Position numbers and translations under genes: made by a program. Positions 21,044-34,270 of a DNA stretch of 64,000 bases are shown here, piece by piece (positions within the stretch are counted from its first letter, which is position 1; the number at the start of each line of letters is the position of its first letter). Below the pieces are notes generated by a model. It ran no database searches and had not been told where the DNA came from. It worked only from the letters and a program-made list of their open reading frames with translations. Source of the stretch: Nilaparvata lugens (Eukaryota; Arthropoda; Insecta; Hemiptera; Delphacidae); NCBI RefSeq assembly GCF_014356525.2, contig NC_052515.1, forward strand, positions 21,023,725 through 21,087,724. The letters run 5' to 3'.

Positions 21044-21857
21044 ATATCGGGGCACCGAGCTTTGCTCGTTATTTATTATTTTTTGATAAACATAACACAA
21101 TTCTTCAAAATGATTAGGGAAGGACTCACAGGCACAGCCCAAAACTGTTTCTTCCCCGAATTTTGATTTATACACTATAAATAGTCCAAAAAGTAGGTTA
21201 TGTTCCATACACTTGAATTCAGGTTCAATTTCCAGTCCAAACATTTGAAAACAGAAAAGTTCTAATTTAGATTGTTTACAAACCAAATTGAATAACATAA
21301 TCACTTATCACTTAAAACTGTAAAATAATGATTAAATTTGAAAATTCTGATATACTGTAATTTAGAATGATATACCAAGTCATGTCAACAAATCAGATTA
21401 TTTTGATCAAGTTGGTTAAAATTCTTAGATAATATTTCTCGTGAGATAAGCTTATTGATTACACAGCTGAACATAATTCTGTCTCTCTCCCACATAGGCA
21501 CACGCTTCTGTTATCGACAGACGACGAAACTATCATCTGTTTCTCCAAGGATGAATAATTATTATCCTTTTCATGTCCTTCAACGAGTTTTCCCAGGGAT
21601 GAGACCTAGTGCAATCGAATTTTTATATCATAAACCTACTATGTTCCAAATTTCGTGAAATTCGTTAGAGCCGTTTCCGAGATCCTTTGGACATAAATAA
21701 CCATAAAATATTGGGGGACCGATCTTCACTCTGGAGTGTAAAAGCATAGAACATTTGTAACGAAAGATTGAATTTATAGTTTATATAGTTTTATATAATT
21801 TCTATAGCCTAGTTTATAAAAATATATACAGAAATTGCTCGCTTAATATAATAGGAT
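21044..21857 (-). mobile_element. Nonautonomous repeat R1, long inverted copy
   Basis: Begins TATCGGGGCACCGAGC and ends GCTCGCTTAATATAATAGGA, the reverse complement of the termini at 3643-4070 and 61422-62125. It includes AAAGTAGGTTATGTTCCATAC and TTTCGTGAAATTCGTTAGAG. About 814 bp with no coding region. Confidence 0.8.
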
Positions 21858-21984
21858 TATGTTGGATTTTTTGTTAAAGGCCTTTTGTTTTCCTTGTACT
21901 ATTTCTTGAAAATCGACATTCCTCCCCAAAGTTTTGAGGAAGTGTGGCCATAGAAAAACATATAGGTACTTTCTCCATCTTATT

Positions 21985-22115
21985 CTATGACTACCTAGCA
22001 GGTAACACATGCTCCGCATTATGGTTTTAATTAGAAACTTGACATAGTGAAAGCTTGATGTTCTGAAATCTTGAAGAATTGAAAATAAGCCTATAACCAT
22101 CCTCGGTAAATTAAT
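21985..22115 (+). repeat. Nonautonomous repeat R3 fragment, copy 1
   Basis: CTAGCAGGTAACACATGCTCC, AAACTTGACATAGTGAAAG and GAAATCTTGAAGAATTGAAAA parallel 59848-60020 in the same orientation. Confidence 0.6.
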
Positions 22116-22601
22116 ACTCTCACAGAACCCCGCGAAACGGTTCGAGCGAAATTTTTTGAGGTTAGGTTTTTTTTATGTTCGATTTTTTTTTTGTTTATTT
22201 TTCTTCGCTGCTCTATTTGAGGTTAAATTATTCTTCTACCATTATTATTTGTAATTTTCCAGTTGTTTATTTATTGTTATTGGTTGTTTATTTTATGTTA
22301 GAAGCCTCTCGCTGATATGAGCATGAGCATGTGAGCATGAGAGACTACTTGAATGTTGAACCGTTAGTGGCCAGCCAAGAGGATATAGATCTGTTGACAA
22401 CTGACTGCTCTCTGTGTGCACACACCCTGAAACTTAGTTATTTTGTTTTCTTTCCTATATACTATTTAGTTATGTTGAAAAGAATCACACGATTCTGTTT
22501 TCAAAGTTTGTTTTATAAACTGCTTTAACTTATCTTTTAATGCTTTTATCTTGGACATAACAAAGTAGGCCTAGGCCTACAATAATGTTGAATTACAGAA
22601 T

Positions 22602-22768
22602 CTTGTATTCTCTTATTTAGTATTTTTACTTTCAGTATTAATTTAGAAATAAACCTTTTGACTAGATTTTGGGATTCTGTGATCTACTTGTATTCGCTTA
22701 TTTAGCATTTTGTACTTTCAGTATTAATTTAGAAATAAACCTTGTGACTAGAATTTGGGATTCTGTGT
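22602..22768. repeat. 85-bp tandem duplication
   Basis: Two adjacent units begin CTTGTATTCTC and CTTGTATTCGC and share CTTTCAGTATTAATTTAGAA and TTTGGGATTCTGTG. They differ at a handful of positions. Not coding. Confidence 0.85.
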
Positions 22769-22779
22769 CACCAGTCATA

Positions 22780-25620
22780 TTATCGATACTTAAAATTAGT
22801 GTAGTGTAACAATGGGTAGAAATAAATGATAATAGATAAAACACAACTATTCCATCCATCCATAGACAAATCTAATTCAACTACAGTAGGTAGCCTACTC
22901 AGTAAGTTGAATAATAAATTGAAAACTTTAGATTTATGTGATAGGTCTATAGAAGTTTTCAAAATGATAGCAATAGACGTGCTGAAATTGGTTCTAAGAA
23001 AGTTATTCAATCTATCAACCTTTTTTCATCCTCAAGATAACAGGTATATTTTTGGCAGGTAATTTTTTTATTTTATCTTCTTTAAAGATCCAATAAAATT
23101 GGTCCACTTATTTACTCAAGTAGATCAACTAAGGTATTTTCGGAAGCCTTACGCAACATTACAACAATTTTCTGTTTCTCAGAAACGATTCGTTTTTAGA
23201 CCTTATCTACATTCATCATGTGCTCAATTTGATCAAAGTCCGTCTCGGAAGAATTTGAAAAAAGTTGCACATACACGGTCCACATAACAACAGTCTTCCT
23301 GTCTGCAATCAATGCAATGAATGCAATTGGCTAGAATGATTTCCCGACTGGCTGGGAAATAATCCAGTTGACCTTGAAAGTACGAGAAGAAGGAGGAGAA
23401 GAGTAAAAAAAAGAAGAAGAGGGAAAGAAAAATTATTGTACTACTCCACGTGTCTGTTGGAAGGTGTTATTTGATAATAAAAACATGCTCGATCATTGGT
23501 TGTAAGAAATTTTTAAACTGGGATTTTCTCAGTATATATTTACATGCCAAGCACATTATTTTTATGTAGAACATTCTATTCCATATTATTTAAATGAGAA
23601 ACTGGTTGTTACAAAGTTGCATATAAAAGAAGTGAACTATAATTTATTAGAGATTAAAGGTAGATTGAAGAGCTTGAAATAAAATCAAAATATGTGTATT
23701 ATATCATATGAACATCGCTACAGGAATGGTAATAATTATATTCTATAGCATTAATAGGATAGAATGGTTCAACTATAATGAAATGAAGATAATTTAAATA
23801 GATAACTAACTCTAACTTGCAGCTTAATAGACCATTTTGATATGAATTGTGTCAAATTTAATTATAGATTCGAACCATCATTATAATAAATCACATCAAT
23901 TTTAGTCTTAAAAATAAATTCGAGCTAGTTAATTTTTTAACGTATAGAACAAGGAAGTGATTTCGGCAGAAAAAAATAATACAAGGAAAAATGCTGGTAT
24001 GAAATGGTTATTTCCTGCATAAAATATTCCTGATTCATACAATAATTATCTATGTGAAAATCTTGCATAGATAATGGTAGGAGTTATACCTCAACTGCAT
24101 TCGTTTACTGCTGCACCCACTTAGGCTATACTTTGCATTTTTAAAAGTCTGAAAGGTTCTTAAGTTTAATATGAATTTTTAGTGAGTAATAAGGGTACCT
24201 AGCAAATACACAATAAACCGGCAATTTGAAATGAAAATCAAATCCAACTCTAATAAAATATCCAATCAATTATTGAAATGATCAATTAGACTATTCTAAA
24301 AAAACTGGATTTTCTATTTCACAATAAATATTTTATGAAATAAATGCTTATATAAATATTGCTCTGTATAGTAGTACCTATACATCATACATATTTTGAA
24401 TACTCATTTCTACAAAATAATAAAAAATTGAATGAGTTAAGAGTAGGCCTACCAGTGGTGGCTCCAGAGGGGGAGGTAGCCTATATGATGTGTGCCATTA
24501 TCAATAGGTGCGGAAGGTGCCCAGTTTTGATAAGGTACTCGATTTACTAGATATCATTCAAATCAATAATTATTTTCTTGTTTCTTACAATAATTATGAT
24601 TCTTCATAATATAATAGTGGAATATTTTTTACAATGGAGTAGGCTAATGAACTGTCTTAAAATTCAGATGAAAACAATAAATTTCTTATGATTCAGAACA
24701 TCTATTAACTGATCGATTGAATTTTCTTTTAATTTCGATGAATGCATCTATAAATAGGGGCTTTGCAATATTGGAGTTGTTACTAAGATGAAAGGGTGTC
24801 CTTGGACTCACCTAATGTGACTCTAAAAGAATGAAAGCTAACTCTGCTGTCATCTTTCAAAATAAAACTAGCAAATTTTATTAGTTTCCATTCTTAGATA
24901 AAGATAACTCAGTGTTAACTATGATTGAAGATGAGGCTTATGAATTCTGTTTTGTTGGGATGACAGGCTGCAATGAAATGTCTTCAAGTAAAGAATTTAT
25001 CTTTCAAATTGTAACTACAGAGTCGATACATCTAAACTCTAAAGACTCTAATATCTGATAGCTTTTATTTCAAAATATCAGTTATAGAATCATACTGGCA
25101 AAACTTACTGTACACATAATTGAAGCAAATAAAATTATAGAAGAAATAATGCTGTAAATAAAATAATCAATTGAAGTAACCTATAGTCGAAAAAAATGAT
25201 ATTGAATCCTCTGAAGACTTGATTAAATATCTGCTGTTCATCCATTTTTCCAGATTTGTTGAAACATGATGAGGCTCATTGGAAATTGTAATTGAGTAAA
25301 TAAGTTTAAGGTGCTTAAATATTTTAAATGTATGACTGTATTTTACATGTTTAAAGAAGAGCTGTATCACCATAATAATTAATCATCAATATGCAACTAT
25401 CTCAATATCTGATTCATTTAAATATTTAAAATGATATTATCTAAAACGTGTTGGGATTCTTTCAATCAAATTTCAAATTTGATCATATTTTTTTACTTTT
25501 TAAATTGGCAAGATTGGCTTCATTTGCCACAATAAGTAAGATTTTCATATTCCTTCTATTAATTTAGTGCAATTAGTGATTTTATATGCGTGTTATTTGA
25601 TTTTATAAATTTGTTTTTTG
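22780..25620. other. AT-rich region without a recognised gene
   Basis: Contains short open frames on both strands (for example 22826-23062 and 23099-23287, plus) without known domains. A GA-rich patch at about 23385-23425 and several AGGCCTA motifs occur. I cannot assign any function. Confidence 0.4.
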
Positions 25621-25628
25621 CTACTTAC

Positions 25629-25746
25629 CGGAACTTCCATGTAAAACTCTGGGGCTGGTGGTAACCTTCCAGGTTTGGAGGTACCTGAGTATTTGAACTT
25701 AATTTTTGATGGATTTTGGACGCTTTCTAGAAGAAGAATTTCATCT
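25629..25746 (-). CDS. Possible small exon (uncertain)
   Basis: Acceptor-like TTTTCATGTTACAG and a perfect donor CCG|GTAAGT bound 118 bp that are less AT-rich than their surroundings. All three frames are open over the last 70 bp, so a coding frame cannot be chosen; one reads KPGRLPPAPEFYMEVP. The orientation and position suit an upstream exon of the ETS gene. In the ETS phase the sequence has a stop and no Met, so it could only be 5' UTR. It may also belong to another gene or be chance. Confidence 0.25.
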
Positions 25747-25759
25747 TTTCACACTCTGT

Positions 25760-28500
25760 AACATGAAAACAAATTAAATATCATAATCAACAGGATAATC
25801 CCAAAACTGTTTCTCTCCCCCATTTTGATAAATGGACCAATATCTCTAAAAACTCATAAAAAATTATATTTCAATTGATGGTTTTTGATAAATAACTTCA
25901 ATTATTAAGTTACAATTTATTACTATAAGATGTACATAAGTTAGAAAAAGTTGTGAGGCATACATTTTTATTTGGTATACTGATAGTTTCAGAGTTCAGG
26001 TTTTGTCATTTTTATCGTGTCTTTGTTGCATGCCTATTTACTCTACTTTCTTTGATATATTTCCAATTTATGAAGTTTCATTGTTGAAATATTCGAAGTT
26101 ACTGAATTTTAAGTTACTACTATTGTTAGTTTAAGCGAATACAATGCTGAAATATTACAGTATTACTGTATAAAACTCCTTCTTCAGCTGACGGCTTAAA
26201 AGCCAAGCTTGTGATTTTGTTTGATAATTTTATGCTTGTATTCAATTTTTGTAAATAAATCATTATTCTATTCTATTCTATATTTCAATTGAGTTTTTAA
26301 AATCTAGAAACCTCGTTTAATAGAATCAAGGGTGACACAAAGTTCAAATGGCGAATTCAGAGGAGCTTCCATTTAGAGAACCTGTAATCTTTGATTAATC
26401 ATATATCGCTTGAATCGACCAAAACCATTCCAGTTTTCAATAGTTTTAGCCTTATCAGGTTCACTCCCAATTTTTCGTTTGCAAGCTTTCAATTTCTGTG
26501 ATATGTTTCAAAAATATAATTCAGTCCACTTAATTTTTTATAAATGCACAAAAACTTTGTCATCTAATAATGAAATACATATATAATGTAGGCCTATTTG
26601 ACCAATATTCCATGTCCTACTTCAACACTAAACTTAAATCAAAAACGTTTGTGAATTTGTTAAATACTAAAATGGTATCTATCCTTTTGCACACTATGTT
26701 TTAGGTTCTCCAATTATTTTGTGAGTAAATCAAACTCATTATTCTCGTATTAGTCCATCAATTTTTGAGATGCTATTTTTATATGGAACTGCGTCTTCCA
26801 TATTTTTCAATTCTTTTCCTCATTATTTGTTGACAGCCGGAGTGATGTTTTCCACAGGTTATAAGGAAATGGTACTTAAATAGATACAGTTATGGGAAAC
26901 TGTAGGACTCTGAACGAATTATTTATGAAGAAATAGTACATAAATAAATACAGTTATAGTAAACTGTAGGCCTCTGGAATGAGTTATTCATGATCCTCCA
27001 ATATTCCCTTCGAAATCTAGTTCATCTTGAAATTAAAATTGGCTACTAACACCCTATTTCCTATTGACCCAATGCTGGTAGTTCCAAGTGAATCAATCTC
27101 ACTGAATGAAACTACTGGCTTCTATCCACTAACAATATTTCTTATAATGATCTAAAGTCCAAACAAAACGCAATTTGTATTTGACACAAAATCTTACCTT
27201 GCTGAACTACGGTTTGGGAAACTGTTGATCTTTATAACACTTTGATAATAGACTTCTAATTTTATGCGAAGTACCTGTCAAAGATACTGCATGTATTACA
27301 GACATTCAATTCAGTACCCAATAACTATTTTATGACCATTTAAAATTATTTTAACAAACCTCTACTTTTCCTGGAGTATTTACTGACTATGGTTGACATT
27401 ATTTAAAATATTCCTCAAACAGCTCGATAAGAATCAATCGGATCACTATGCCTATTTTCCTTGTTTATGTTAATAAACTGTAAAAGAGTGTGAGATACTA
27501 TATATTTCCTGAATAAGGAGGAAAAATCAGAGAATAATACTGACTTATTCTTCCGGTTAGAAGAGTTTGAGGATGAGGAAAACACATCTGAACTTGAAGG
27601 TGGTTTTAGAACACAAGTTCAGATTTCAGGATGAAATTTGACGATTTTTTCAGGGTGACAAGTCTATAAATAATGTTTAATGATATAATTTTAATTTATT
27701 TATTACAGAACAAAGAAAACTACAGGAATCAAGCCCAAAACAGTCTTCACTACAATTTACAATCGTATTAAGCTAGTTAATAAAAAAGAGATACAGTAGC
27801 CTACATGCAATTTACAAATACATAAGAAAAAAATGAGGAAAGCATAGTTAATTAAAAGTAATTTAAGTATAAGTAATAAATACAGAATGAAGATAATAAG
27901 TTATAAAAAGAATACAATTATTGAGTATAGAAACAGGTTAAGGGAACATGTGCCACTGTGGAAAGAAAATTGATTAAAGCAGAGAAAAAAAGAAAAAAAT
28001 GCGTTAATAACAACAAATATCCAAGTATAATAGTCAAGGAATTTAAACTGTAGGTTTGATTTATTCTATAAAACTAATAAGAAGTATAATATACATAGTA
28101 TATAGTATAATATGGACATCATATTAAGTGAACCTATTCTCCCACTGAATTTTTCTTCCAGGAATATTTTGCTATAAGATCTATTTTACTCCTATTACTA
28201 TATCTGGGTCAAATTTCCAAGATCTTATCTCAATATAAGTTGAATCTATGAATCTCACATTATGTGTGAATGTCAAAAATACTGATAATGCCAATGAAAT
28301 TTGCGCATAAAAATTTCAATCACAACATTTTCCAGCAAATCTTTACTCTCCATTTCGGTTGTGATGTCAATATGATTTATAATAGGAACAGGTGAAAAGT
28401 TTTGCAACTTGTCACAATTATTTGTTGTAATAGAATTAGGTCTCAAGTAATTCTCTGCAGGGCAGAGTAGATCACCTTGGAGATCTTCACTTTGCAATAT
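25760..28500. other. AT-rich region with LINE-tail and MITE remnants
   Basis: Holds a LINE 3' end (26183-26283), a degenerate CTATAG-family copy near 27041-27110 (AATGCTGGTAG...AAGTGAATC), and otherwise nothing identifiable. Confidence 0.4.
26183..26283 (+). mobile_element. LINE 3' end with ATTCT-repeat tail
   Basis: TTTTTGTAAATAAATCATT followed by three ATTCT units is the layout of a non-LTR retrotransposon 3' end (AATAAA-like signal plus short tandem tail). Only the tail and a short 3' UTR remain. Confidence 0.45.
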
Positions 28501-28506
28501 GGGAAA

Positions 28507-28584
28507 AGATTCACTTCTAACTGTCAGCATTAATTGAATGGGAAGCGTTGATGTTATTTATAAGGGATGCTGACAGTTTGAAGA
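28507..28584. mobile_element. CTATAG-family MITE (family A) copy
   Basis: AACTGTCAGCAT is mirrored by ATGCTGACAGTTTGAAG around the centre TTGAATGGGAAGCGTTGATG. It interrupts the start of a chance open frame at 28273-28530. Confidence 0.75.
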
Positions 28585-29060
28585 CCATCGCAACTAGAGA
28601 AACTTTCTAAATTGAGTGATAATATTCGGGTTTCTGTAAAATTACTGAAAAAATTATATGATTTTCATTCACTATTTTTATAGTAATTCTATTACTGGTA
28701 ATGAGTCCCACTTATTCTTCCCTCAAATATATGAATAAGTTTTTGAGGTGATTATAATATGATCTTATGAGTTGATAGTTTACGGTATTTATTGAAAATG
28801 GAGAATCGGAAATGGAATTCATTGGAAATAAATTGAATTCGATATGAAGAATAGATATTACATTTAAAAATAGTGAGTATTATGAGAATAATTTTATTAA
28901 CAATATAATTGGCTTAAGTTTCGCAATTAGCTTAAGAAAATGTAAGAAGAGAAAGGAATTGGTAGTACAGTACTTAGTCTTTCTTTACTATAAAAATAGG
29001 CATACTACTATTATAAAAATTATTGTTAAAATTATTTTAACAAACAATTTATTAAAAATA

Positions 29061-29153
29061 AATAAAAACAATATAAAACTTGTAGTACATGTAGGCTAAA
29101 GCTTTTAAAATGTTTTAATAAAAGGGTACTACAAGTTTTATATTGTTTTTATT
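29061..29153. repeat. Perfect 28-bp inverted repeat (hairpin)
   Basis: Stem arms 29061-29088 and 29126-29153 are exact reverse complements over 28 bp, separated by a 37-nt loop. The arms contain AATATAAAACTTGTAGTAC. There is no match to the other MITE families here. Confidence 0.9.
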
Positions 29154-29694
29154 AATTTGAATAAAGTGGCCCAAATAAGTGAAGCGTTTTTATTTAAAAA
29201 TATTATTTAACCAAAGTATTAAAGGTTACTGGATGATATTTTCATTTCATTCTAGTAGTGGATTACTGTATGTAGATTATGAAAAATTATACATTTCTTT
29301 ATTCTTTGGAATATGTTTTTCATATTGAGAAATTATAAAGGAAATAGCTTGAAGATAGCTAGCTAATCGTTCGATGAGTAGTCATTCAAAGCATCCTGTT
29401 CGTTTTTAAATTTAAAGCAGTTCGGAATTTATTAATTACCGGTACTTCTCACGTCATAGAAACAATAATTAGAAGCTATCCTACAAAGAATAGGTACTGA
29501 AATATTTTAATTGGATGTCAAATTGTTGAAATAAAACGCTTATTATAATTATTCCGGTGGAATTCACAGAAATTAGTTGTGCTCAGAATTGAAGTGAAAT
29601 TAGAGTTGATAGTCAGTTATTGCTTGTCAAATATTTTTATATTTTGATAATAGGCTAAACTGCGTTGGTGTCAGGTCTATATTGGAACTGAAAT

Positions 29695-29790
29695 GGTGAG
29701 TTTCCATGGAATTTGTCAGCATTCCTTATAAATAACATCAATGCTTCCCATTCAACCAATACTGACAGATTGAGTTTAATATCACTATAG
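29695..29790. mobile_element. CTATAG-family MITE (family A) copy
   Basis: TGTCAGCATTCCTTATAAAT, then ATCAATGCTTCCCATTCAA, then ACTGACAG and the terminal ATCACTATAG. Inverted in orientation relative to 28507-28584. Confidence 0.8.
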
Positions 29791-31344
29791 TTATAATCAA
29801 TATTACTGTTGAGAAGTATGGCAAAATTCAGCGGGAATCTTAGTACGGTATATGATACTATACTATATACTATAGTATACTAAAATACAGTACGGTATTA
29901 ATAATTATTGGTTCTTATTTTGAAAGTAATGTGTCTTGTAGCCTGTGACGTGTTGATGTAGCCTATCAATCATTCAGTATTTATATCCCCAACGTAAATA
30001 GTATTTAAGATTGATTTGGAACTTTTCTAGACAATGTCATAAGTCATATTGCATGACGTCAGTAACATGCAGGTTGACTCATTATAAATATAAATCTATT
30101 AAATGTTATAATGAAGAGAATGACCAATAGATAATGATTGAAGAATAATTATATATCCTGAGTTGAGCTGAATAACATTATAATTATGAGGAGTTTACAT
30201 TAATTACAGCATAAACTCACTTCAAATAGGAAAGTTGAGTTGGAAGAAAAAATTCAAAGCAAGAAATAAATAAATTTATTATAATCATAACGTATCATTA
30301 AGGAAAAACTGTTTGTTCTTTAGTATTTCTATAAAAAGGAGTAAGTATTTCTTATAAACGTATAATAAATATATGATAGGATTACCTATCATAATATACA
30401 TATAATCATATGTATATAGGCTACATATAATCATAAACGTACCAAAATATCAACCTTTCATACCCAATGCTTTAAATCTATCTAGATCCAATGAGAACTG
30501 AAAAGTGGAAATGCTGATTTCTGAAATCAAATAGATAGCCTTCATATTATATTATCTGTAAAATCTATCCTGATATCCTAATTTTAATTCTATCCTTTGT
30601 TATACTATCCTAAATACTCTATCCTGGAGTTAGTCTCATTTTGCCAGTTTCAAATCCTCAATTTAAGCTGATATTGCTTAATTGATCAATTATTGTATCA
30701 GAAGCAATTAATCTCTGAAATACTGATTGGCAAAATATTAATGAAAACAGAGACAATGAGACAGATCATGTATTGTTTCTCATCATATATAATGGGATGA
30801 TATCTATGCATTATATGATGTATTTGAGAGGTAATTCAATACTTATTATTACACATAATGAGAAACAATAGTTTATTTGATGGAAATCAAAAGCTATTGA
30901 GATTAACAATGAAATTCAAATTAACACATTCATTTGTTTGAAATTATAGGTAATTGAGGTAATATTTGAAATACTACTTATTATTGTACGTGATAGGTAT
31001 TTTGTAGCGTAGTTGGACTTACATAACACGGTATTTTTCACGGACTTTGCGATCAACAATAGAGCTATAACTTTTCTTGTAAGATGTAGCACCATATATC
31101 ATTTACACGTAAAACATCACTGAGAATCGATCCACTGTGGAATACTGAACACTATTCAGGATTTCCTGCTTGTGGTCTTATCTTGCTCAGATTAGGTTCT
31201 GATTTGGGGTTCAAGATTCTGTGTGTTTCTTTCTTTCAATAAATATCTAGTTGTGCGGTAGATATTGTTTGCCCTGTATTAATTATTATTTTCAAGCTGA
31301 TTACAATTGTTGTATTCGAGAGAATTTCACTTACCTACATTAAT

Positions 31345-31392
31345 TCTTTAGTGAGCATTGTGTCAGCATTGATTGAATGGGATGCCAGTCAA
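31345..31392. mobile_element. Truncated family-A MITE
   Basis: TTAGTGAGC, TGTCAGCATTGATTGAATGG, then divergence. Only the left half remains. Confidence 0.5.
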
Positions 31393-32468
31393 GTTAATCT
31401 CTACATTGGAATTCTGGGAGCTTATTCTTGTGAATAGTTTTTTATGTCTTGGAATTTCAATCTCCTCAACAATTATCATTGTAAAGCTCAGTCAGCTTCT
31501 GGTTTTGTCCAGAAAAAAAACTACTAAAGTAATTTCTGTCCTCCTCCCACTAAATTTCTATCCACTACATGAGTTTGTAGGTACTCTTATTTGTTTTGAT
31601 TTTGTAACATCAACTTTTTCAAGCCATGAAGTTAAGAAGTCTAGAAGACTGTACGGTGATTCTGTCTTCTTCCATTACCAATTTACTGTGTTTTTTTTCT
31701 ATCCATTCTAGTTCTATCAATAAATTCTAGTATCTAATTAGGTCTGCATTTATTTATAATTATCATATTTTTATATTTCAACATTTTTAATTGATAATTC
31801 CTCCTTCTGAACAATCAATATGTTACCATTTGACATTTTCAGTTCCCATCATTTTTTTGTATTTTTGTTTTATTTTTTCATTTTTCATTTATTTCAACAC
31901 AAATGAGACTAATGTAATAACATTGGTAGATAAAATAATAAGGTAGTCCTTGTGCTATTTTTCTTCCAAATTTGTAGGTGACACAGTCCAAGATGAGGTT
32001 AGAATTTCACATGTACAATTTTCACAACATTCTAGTCCAAAATAAACATGAAAACTATAAATTTTAAATTTAGATGGCTTGCATTAATAAATTGATTAGA
32101 AATATTCCACTCAATTACCACTTGAAACAAATAATGTTGAGTTATTTAAGAAAATTTGGAACCATTGAAGAAACACAAACTCTTAGCACTAAAGCTCAGC
32201 TGGAAATTGAACTGACTAACGTGAAACTACCCAGAAAACCATCGGTTACATAAATACTCGTATATTATATCAATATAATATTCAGATACTGTATTAATGA
32301 AATCAAACTAGGCCAATATATTATAGTGAAAATAGCATTGTCAAGTAAACTAGTGAAAATGAAAGCAAAAGCTAAGTTATGAATTGAGTGTAAATTTTAT
32401 TTAAACTCACATTTTATTCCAAATGTCATTTAGTTCTCATCAGGAACGTCAGACATACTTCATTGGTG

Positions 32469-34270
32469 ATTCTTCAGTGAGATCTGAAAAAGTACAAAAT
32501 AAATTATTGAATAAAAGTAACAATAGTTACAAAGTGATAAAGTAACAATTTATAATATATGTATTTGAGGAATGATTAAGTAAATTAGTATTCAGTAGCT
32601 ATTATTTCAACTACTCACTGTAATAACCAAGCAATGAGTTGTTAAGATTTCTTCCTATAGGTACCGTATCAGAGATTATTTAACCATTCAAATATCAAAC
32701 TAATTTACACATTTGAAAAAACTAATTTGAACTAAAAAAGTCTTTAGAAATCAGGTTGAAACTAATTCGAGATAATACTTTTGTAAATGCAATACATATT
32801 TGTACTACATTGAATTATTGACTAACAGTTGAAGTAGAGAGTTAATTCCCACATTCAGAAGAAAAAATGAGCAGCCTACACTGAGTGAAAAAGATAGATA
32901 GCCTACAAGCATTAACATAGGAAGGGTGAACTTCTCTGGAAGACAGTATTATCTGTATTCTCTCAGAGAGAAGCATCAAATATTAATTACTATTTACTTG
33001 GAATTTTCAACAGAATTCAATAAACATATTCAAATTTCTGTATACATCGAGGTATTGATAATAAATGAATAACACTAGTCTAAACTCATAGCGTAAAGTG
33101 TCGCTCCCTTCATCCAAATTCGCCAACAATTAACAATATTCGAACCCCAAAATTGTAACCCGAAGCAGTATGTTTGAGTTATGACGAAAAGCCGCGATAT
33201 AATCCCCCATAGATATATTTCCACGTATTTTTCACTTTTAGTAACCCTACCTCTATCGAAATACAATTATTTGAACCTGTTGTATATTTTTAAAACACAG
33301 TTTTTGATAGCTACATGGAATGTATCTCAGTAAAGGTCCGTATAGATTTACGCGCCACGAACATGAGCAATTCTTCAGTAAGATCTGAAAAAGTACAAAA
33401 TAAATTATTGAATAAAAGTAACAATAGTTACAAAGTGATAAAGTAACAATTTATAATATATGTATTTGAGGAATGATTAAGTGAATTAGTATTCAGTAGC
33501 TATTATTTCAACTACTCACTGTAATAACCAAGCAATGAGTTGTTCAGATTTCTTTCTATACCGTATCAAAGATTATTTAACCATTTTTCAAATATCAAAC
33601 TAGTTTACACATTTGAAAAAAACAATTAGAACTAAAAAAGTCTTTGGAAATCAGTTTGAAACTAATTCGAGAAAATACTTTTGTAAATGCAATACATTTT
33701 TGTACTACATTCAATTATTGACTAACAACAGTTGAAGTAGAGTTAATTCCCACATTCACCAGAAAAAATGAGCAGCCTACACTGAGTGAAAAAGATAGAT
33801 AGCCTACTAGCATTAACATAGGAAGGGTGAACTTCTCTGGAAGACAGTATTATCTGTATTCTCTGAGAGAGAAGCATCAAATATTAATTACTATTTACTT
33901 GGAATTTTCAACAGAATTCAATAAACATATTCAAATTTCTGTATACATCGAGGTATTGATAATAAATGAATAACACTAGTCTAAACTCATAGCGTAAAGT
34001 GTCGCTCCCTTCATCCAAATTCGCCAACAATTAACAATATTCGAACCCCAAAATTGTAACCCGAAGCAGTATGTTTGAGTTATGACGAAAAGCCGCGATA
34101 TAATCCCCCATAGATATATTTCCACGTATTTTTCACTTTTAGTAACCCTACCTCTATCGAAATACAATTATTTGAACCTGTTGTATATTTTTAAAACACA
34201 GTTTTTGATAGCTACATGGAATGTATCTCAGTAAAGGTCCGTATAGATTTACGCGCCACGAACATGAGCA
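32469..34270. repeat. 901-bp direct tandem duplication
   Basis: Unit 1 (32469-33369) and unit 2 (33370-34270) both begin ATTCTTCAGT and end ACGAACATGAGCA. Their first halves differ by many substitutions and small indels (for example CTTCCTATAGGTACCG against CTTTCTATACCG). From about 32975/33876 onward (some 395 bp) I see no difference. The junction lies inside the left arm of the MITE that is complete only after unit 2 (34233-34411). Confidence 0.95.

Larger units (their letters stand above)
29160..32460. other. AT-rich intergenic region
   Basis: Holds two family-A MITE copies, palindromic TATAGTATA-type sequence near 29860-29890, and no gene I can support. An open frame at 31373-31711 begins inside a MITE and has no recognisable domain. 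Confidence 0.4.

Noticed and set aside
24803..24914. Possible ETS upstream exon ending at GTGAGT (24807)
   Set aside because: The donor is good and the phase would fit, but there is no convincing acceptor or Met before the upstream stop, and the encoded residues do not resemble a PNT domain.
28273..28530. 85-codon minus-strand open frame as an exon
   Set aside because: Its start is inside a family-A MITE arm. No splice context or domain was recognised.
31373..31711. 112-codon plus-strand open frame
   Set aside because: Begins in a truncated MITE and encodes hydrophobic AT-driven sequence with no recognisable family.
33075..34167. Identical 63-codon open frames at 33075-33266 and 33976-34167 (minus) as a duplicated gene
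   Set aside because: They are identical because they lie in the homogenised half of the tandem duplication. There is no domain, no splice context and no codon-like pattern.
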